The notes beneath the pieces were generated by a model. The model had not been told where the DNA came from, made no database searches, and saw nothing but the letters and a program-made list of their open reading frames with translations. From Aplectana chamaeleonis (lineage: Eukaryota; Nematoda; Chromadorea; Rhabditida; Cosmocercidae), in NCBI GenBank assembly GCA_029168955.1, contig JAPDOI010000361.1:372001-436000 (forward strand): a stretch of 64,000 nucleotides of DNA, written 5' to 3'. Of the stretch, positions 63,986-64,000 are shown piece after piece. A program made the translations under genes and the position numbers. How positions within the stretch are numbered: position 1 is the stretch's first letter; each line of letters begins with the position of its first letter.

Positions 63986-64000
63986 CTGACTGGGTGTATG

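Overview
This is a window of nuclear DNA from a nematode, most likely a strongylid such as a hookworm. The evidence is a UNC-52-like protein spread over many small exons, GT-AG introns with TTTCAG-type acceptors, a probable trans-splice acceptor one base before the start codon, and introns packed with short inverted-repeat elements. The species cannot be fixed from the sequence.

One gene dominates: the plus-strand perlecan gene unc-52. I can follow 31 coding exons from 8609 to 63568. They total 3435 bases and stay in phase throughout, encoding 1144 residues: signal peptide, a first Ig domain, three LDL-receptor class A repeats, a second Ig domain, then two laminin IV-A modules each set among laminin-type EGF repeats. 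The last exon reads through a splice-donor-like site into an Arg-rich tail and a stop, and an AATAAA lies about 400 bases later. This looks like the 'short' (domains I-III) isoform known from C. elegans. Exons for longer isoforms (Ig array, laminin G) would lie beyond the window.

Layout: 1-8608 is upstream DNA with several inverted-repeat elements and no gene I can support. 8609-26226 holds exons 1-8 with multi-kilobase introns. 26227-37552 completes the second Ig domain and starts the laminin region. 39919-40582 is the first laminin IV-A module. Intron 15 (40583-48146) contains a second, unassigned gene on the minus strand (about 47490 to 41925) with a Penelope-like retroelement inserted between two of its exons. 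48147-48714 codes laminin EGF repeats. Intron 19 (48715-56422) contains a larger Penelope-like element, itself interrupted by a TTAA-flanked MITE, and a roughly 1.8-kb palindromic repeat array. 56423-59472 is the second laminin IV-A module and its EGF repeats. 63057-63568 is the end of the short isoform.

Mobile DNA: at least five related MITE groups share ends that read TTAA then AGGCA. In one copy, removing the element with one TTAA restores an open retroelement reading frame, which directly supports a TTAA target-site duplication. The two Penelope-like elements carry reverse-transcriptase remains, GIY-YIG endonuclease, and hammerhead-ribozyme-like motifs at their 3-prime ends. Other foldback elements include a 255-bp, very GC-rich near-perfect hairpin.
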